The notes beneath the pieces were generated by a model. The model did not search any database. It worked only from the letters and a program-made list of their open reading frames with translations, and had not been told where the DNA came from. A DNA stretch of 35,808 nt. Source: Gemmatimonadota bacterium. Its GTDB lineage: Bacteria > Gemmatimonadota > Gemmatimonadetes > Gemmatimonadales > GWC2-71-9. The first letter of the stretch is position 1. Each line of letters opens with the position of its first letter. Of this stretch, positions 32,388-35,808 are shown piece by piece. The translations under genes were made by a program, and so were the position numbers. Location of the stretch: NCBI GenBank assembly GCA_027294455.1, contig JAPULZ010000191.1, positions 1 through 35,808 on the forward strand, written 5' to 3'.

Positions 32388-35080
32388 GTTCTCGCCCTCC
32401 CCGTCTGGCTGAGTGGGTGCTCGCGCGCATGTTACCGCGCGACGCGCGCGAAGATGTCCTGGGCGATCTCCAGGAGCGGTTCGCTCCCCGGCGACAGATC
32501 CACGGATCTCTATTTGCCGCCGTCTGGTACTGGCGGCAAGTCGGCGGTGGGGTGATGCGGTTGTCGAAACACAAGGCGACAACAACGTGGAGGGCATTGC
32601 GACGTCCTCGGACGCCGGGTCGAGACCGTGGATTTTTTCGAGGCGGCCCGATGCTTTCCAACTTGCTGCAAGAAACTCGTCACAGCTTCCGAACCTTGGG
32701 GCGGAATCCCGGGCTGACCGCGACCGTTCTGCTCACCATCGGGCTCGCTGTCGGCGCGAATACCACGGTGTTCACGCTCGTCAACTCGCTCCTGCTAGAG
32801 CATCCCTCGTACATTCAGGCGCCGGATCGACTCGTGCGCATCACGAACATGAACCAGCGTACCCGTTCGGGGTCGTTCTCGCTCCGGGATTACCGAAGTT
32901 ACCGTGACAACAGCAGCGTGTTCTCCGGCTTCGCGGCGCGCAGCAGCGGCACGTTCTCCGTCGCCGCGCGGGGCGACGGCGGGACGAGTGCGCTCCGGTT
33001 GAGCGTGATCTCGTCGAACTACTTCGACGTGCTCGGCGTGCGCATGGCATCGGGCCGCACGTTCCGGAGTGACGAAGATCAGGTGGCCGGTTTGCACGCG
33101 GTCGTGATCATCAGCGACGGGCTGCGGGAGCGCTTGTTTGGAGATCGGAGCGATGTCATCGGGGTGACCCTCCCGTTGAACGGCAGCGCATTTACCGTCG
33201 TCGGCGTCGTGCCGCCGGAATACCATGGCGTCAGTGCAATCGACAATCCGGCCGACGCTTGGATTCCCATCATGGCCTTGCCTCTCGTGCAGCCTGGTAC
33301 CGTTCTCGTCGAGGTCGATGGCCCCGGAATCGACAACTGGCTGTGGGGATTCGCGCGCTTGAACGCCGGCATTACGCTCGGACAGGCCGTGGCAAATATG
33401 GACGCGGTGGCCGAGCAATATTACGCGAGCCATGGCGCGACCGACTTTGGCGTGGCCGTGAACGGCGATTACCGTTTTCATCCACCTCAGGCGGCCGCTC
33501 TGCGGCGGACGATGCGGTTGCTCTTCCTCGCGGCGGCGATGGTGCTCGCCGTGGCATGCGCCAACATCGCCTCGCTGCTCCTGGCGCGGGCGACGGTGCG
33601 GCGCACCGAGCTCGCGGTGCGGAGCGCCCTCGGCGCCGGCCGCCGGCGCATCGTCCAATTGTTGCTCACGGAGAGCGTGCTGCTGGCGTGGCTCGGCGGG
33701 GTCGCGGGATTTGGCCTCGCGTTGGGCACCACCCGGTTCGCCGCCGTGTTGCTTCCGCTCACGCCGACGGTGACCCCGTCGCCCGATTGGAGCGTCGCCG
33801 CGTACGCGGTGGCCCTGTCAACGGTGGCCGCCCTCGTGTTCGGCGTGGTGCCGGCGGTCGCCGCGTCGCGGTACGATCTGGCGTCGCCGTTGCGGGCCAG
33901 CGCCGGCAAGGGCGGCCGTTTGGTGCTACGCTCGGTCCTCGTGGTGTCGCAGGCGGCCGTTTCACTGGTGCTCGTCACCGGCGCCGCGTTGTTCGTGCAG
34001 AGCGCGCGCACGGCGCTTTCCATCGATCTGGGTTTTGACGTGAACACCGGGGCCGTGGCCGGCGTGCGCCTTCCGGCCAATCGCTACAGCGACTCGCAGG
34101 GGAAACAGTTCATCCGGGATGCGCTGTCACGCCTGTCCCTTCACCCGGACATCGAAGTGGCTGGTGTGTCCTACGAGGCGCCGCTCAGCGGGGGAGGCTG
34201 GGGTGGCAGCTACGTCGCCAACGACTCGCCGCATCCTCCCGCCGAGCGGCAGCAGGCGGAGTTCAATGCCGCCGGTCCCGGATATTTTCGCGCCATGGGC
34301 ATCCCGATTCTCGAGGGTCGCGGGTTCACGGACCGGGATGACTTTGGGCCCGCCGTGGTCGTGGTGAACGAAACGCTCGCGCGCGAGGTGTGGCCAAACG
34401 AGAGTCCCATCGGCAAGTCCATCGCGCGCGCTCCCGGCGGGCCGCCGTTCACGGTCGTGGGCCTGGCGAGGGACGCGTCCTACTACAGCGTCGACGAGGA
34501 TCAACATGCGTTCATGTACTTCTCGGTCATGCAACAATACTATCGGTCCAATTTCTACATCATCGCGCGAACCGACGATCCGTCCGCCGTGCTCGAGCCG
34601 ATGCGCCAGCAACTTCGTGCGCTCGATCCCGACCTACTGGTTGCTCTCACCACGGTGGCGGCTCGCGTCGAACGACAGGTCGGAGGTTACCGGGTCAGTG
34701 CTGCGCTTGCCGGGCTCTTCGCTTTTGTGGCCCTGTTGATGACAGCCGTTGGCCTGTACGGCACCATCGGCTACCTGACGACGCGACGGGCTCCGGAATT
34801 CGCGATTCGCGCGGCACTCGGCGCACGGCCGGGCACTGTGACCGGCATCGTCCTTGGCCACGGACTAAAGCTCGTCGGAGTCGGCGTCGTGCTCGGAGCC
34901 ACGGTCAGCGTGGGTGCCTCGCGGCTCTTGCGCGGTGTGCTGTTCGAGATTGATCCCGGCAATCCGGTTGCGTTGTCCATCTCCATCGTGGTGTTGATCG
35001 GCGTCGCCGGGTTCGCAAGCTATCTGCCCGCCAGGCGGGCGGGGCGGGTGGATCCGGCGGTGATGTTGCGGGTGGACTAA
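32384..35080 (+). CDS. ADOP-type duplicated permease with prefix domain
   Basis: This is an 898-residue double FtsX/MacB permease. The GTG start overlaps the PadR stop. The first 75 residues match a permease-prefix domain (R-L-A-E-W-V-L-A-R-M-L-P-R-D-A-R-E then L-G-D-L-Q-E-R-F), which differs from the prefix of the minus-strand ADOP. Then come a first permease half (helix near residue 110 with G-L-A-V-G-A-N-T-T-V-F-T-L-V-N) and a second half, each with a periplasmic core and three helices; A-C-A-N-I-A-S-L-L-L-A-R-A marks the first. It ends V-D-P-A-V-M-L-R-V-D, as is usual. No ATPase gene adjoins. The in-frame extension upstream to 32228 lies inside the PadR gene and is rejected. Confidence 0.92.
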   Translation: MSSRPPRLAEWVLARMLPRDAREDVLGDLQERFAPRRQIHGSLFAAVWYWRQVGGGVMRLSKHKATTTWRALRRPRTPGRDRGFFRGGPMLSNLLQETRHSFRTLGRNPGLTATVLLTIGLAVGANTTVFTLVNSLLLEHPSYIQAPDRLVRITNMNQRTRSGSFSLRDYRSYRDNSSVFSGFAARSSGTFSVAARGDGGTSALRLSVISSNYFDVLGVRMASGRTFRSDEDQVAGLHAVVIISDGLRERLFGDRSDVIGVTLPLNGSAFTVVGVVPPEYHGVSAIDNPADAWIPIMALPLVQPGTVLVEVDGPGIDNWLWGFARLNAGITLGQAVANMDAVAEQYYASHGATDFGVAVNGDYRFHPPQAAALRRTMRLLFLAAAMVLAVACANIASLLLARATVRRTELAVRSALGAGRRRIVQLLLTESVLLAWLGGVAGFGLALGTTRFAAVLLPLTPTVTPSPDWSVAAYAVALSTVAALVFGVVPAVAASRYDLASPLRASAGKGGRLVLRSVLVVSQAAVSLVLVTGAALFVQSARTALSIDLGFDVNTGAVAGVRLPANRYSDSQGKQFIRDALSRLSLHPDIEVAGVSYEAPLSGGGWGGSYVANDSPHPPAERQQAEFNAAGPGYFRAMGIPILEGRGFTDRDDFGPAVVVVNETLAREVWPNESPIGKSIARAPGGPPFTVVGLARDASYYSVDEDQHAFMYFSVMQQYYRSNFYIIARTDDPSAVLEPMRQQLRALDPDLLVALTTVAARVERQVGGYRVSAALAGLFAFVALLMTAVGLYGTIGYLTTRRAPEFAIRAALGARPGTVTGIVLGHGLKLVGVGVVLGATVSVGASRLLRGVLFEIDPGNPVALSISIVVLIGVAGFASYLPARRAGRVDPAVMLRVD

Positions 35081-35125
35081 GAGACGGCGGATCGGCGGAC
35101 GACAACAGAAAACGTGAGGCTGGAG

Positions 35126-35808
35126 TCACTCCACCGTGAGTACCGACACGGGCCCCACCCGGCTCGCCCGCCGCGCCGGAAACAGGCACGCCGTTGCTCC
35201 CACGATGGCCAGCAGGCTGCCGACCGCCACGTAGGTAATCGGGTCTGCGGCGCTCACCTCGAACAGGAGGCTGCGAATCGCGCGCGTGAGCCCGAGGGCG
35301 GCTAGCGTGCCGATGCCGAGACCGAAGACGACGAGACCGAAGCCTTGTTTCCAGACCATGCCGACGACGTCGCGGGCTTCGGCGCCGAGCGCCATGCGGA
35401 CGCCGATTTCGTGGCTTCGTTGCGAGACTGAATAGGAGATCACTCCATAGATGCCGACGGTGGCGAGGACGAGGGCCACGCCGGCGAACGCACCGAGCAG
35501 CGTGAGGTTGAACCGCGGCTCGGCCACTGCGTGGCGGACACGGCCGTCCATCGAGACGATGTCTGCGATTGGCTGATCGGGGTCGATCGTCCGGATCAGA
35601 TTGCGGATCGCGCTCGTGAAGGCGATGGGATCACCCTCGGTTTGGGCGACCAGAAACATGGTGGTCACCGACACCTGGGCGTACGTCGCGTATACCTGCT
35701 CGCGGCCGACAGTGTTGAGCCCGTAGTGTTTCTGGTGCCGCACGACGCCCACGACCTCCCGCCACAGCATGCCGCCGTCGGCGTTGCGCTGGAACGAGAC
35801 GCGCTGGC
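35126..35808 (-). CDS. ADOP/FtsX permease, C-terminal part, cut by window end
   Basis: This is the last 227 or so residues of a third large permease on the minus strand; the frame stays open to the window end at 35808, so the start lies outside. Visible parts are the end of a periplasmic core (E-V-V-G-V-V-R-H-Q-K-H-Y-G-L) and three helices with S-V-S-Q-R-S-H-E-I-G-V-R-M-A-L-G-A. The ending is F-P-A-R-R-A-S-R-V-G-P-V-S-V-L-T-V-E, where the usual V-D-P has become V-G-P. It converges on the plus-strand ADOP across a 45-bp gap that holds nothing recognisable. Confidence 0.88.
   Translation of the reverse strand, partial: QRVSFQRNADGGMLWREVVGVVRHQKHYGLNTVGREQVYATYAQVSVTTMFLVAQTEGDPIAFTSAIRNLIRTIDPDQPIADIVSMDGRVRHAVAEPRFNLTLLGAFAGVALVLATVGIYGVISYSVSQRSHEIGVRMALGAEARDVVGMVWKQGFGLVVFGLGIGTLAALGLTRAIRSLLFEVSAADPITYVAVGSLLAIVGATACLFPARRASRVGPVSVLTVE

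Noticed and set aside
1..35808. tRNA, rRNA, riboswitch, prophage or insertion sequence
   Set aside because: I saw no cloverleaf, rRNA or known riboswitch core, and no transposase or phage protein in any frame. Small RNAs cannot be excluded by eye.

Overview
The window is high-GC bacterial chromosome, densely packed with genes on both strands. Three features suggest Gemmatimonadota, or less likely Acidobacteriota: several secreted S9 peptidases with beta-propellers, PD40/TolB-like lipoproteins, and very large duplicated FtsX-type permeases (ADOP type) paired with PadR regulators. This placement rests on gene content alone; no rRNA or tRNA is present to test it. No CRISPR array, phage, transposase or integrase was seen.

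Layout. 27-3363 holds a DMT-family exporter and a pair matching the TIGR03546/TIGR03545 families (a small membrane protein and an AsmA-like envelope protein). 3407-4693 (-) is a type II citrate synthase. 4846-6072 is a sialidase-fold lipoprotein, facing a DUF1207-like protein (6082-6927, -). 7234-17424 is one nearly unbroken + strand run of nine genes, probably one or two operons: an adaptor, an ATPase and two FtsX permeases (a MacB/Lol-like exporter), an arginase-superfamily hydrolase, a penicillin-acylase-family Ntn hydrolase, a membrane protein, a propeller lipoprotein and a redoxin.

The main discovery candidate is that last gene, 16930-17424. Its frame is interrupted once, by a TGA (17083-17085) at the position of the redox-active Cys of AhpC/TSA-type redoxins. 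This gives a U-Q-Q-C motif, and the rest of the domain continues intact. A small hairpin with a loop G lies at the right distance for a bacterial SECIS. It is best read as a selenoprotein, not a broken gene, provided the genome carries selA/selB/selC/selD.

17408-28631 is an envelope and secreted-proteolysis district. It contains two divergent S9 peptidases separated by a 431-bp regulatory region with direct repeats and a dyad, a secreted cyclophilin-FKBP dual prolyl isomerase, a small coiled-coil exported protein, a third S9 peptidase, a TolB-like lipoprotein and a CPBP-family membrane protein. 28675-35808 carries two head-to-head PadR-ADOP modules around an AT-rich operator/promoter region, plus the end of a third ADOP gene cut by the window edge. 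Two gene remnants and a family of GTAGGGGCG-type palindromes lie between genes.
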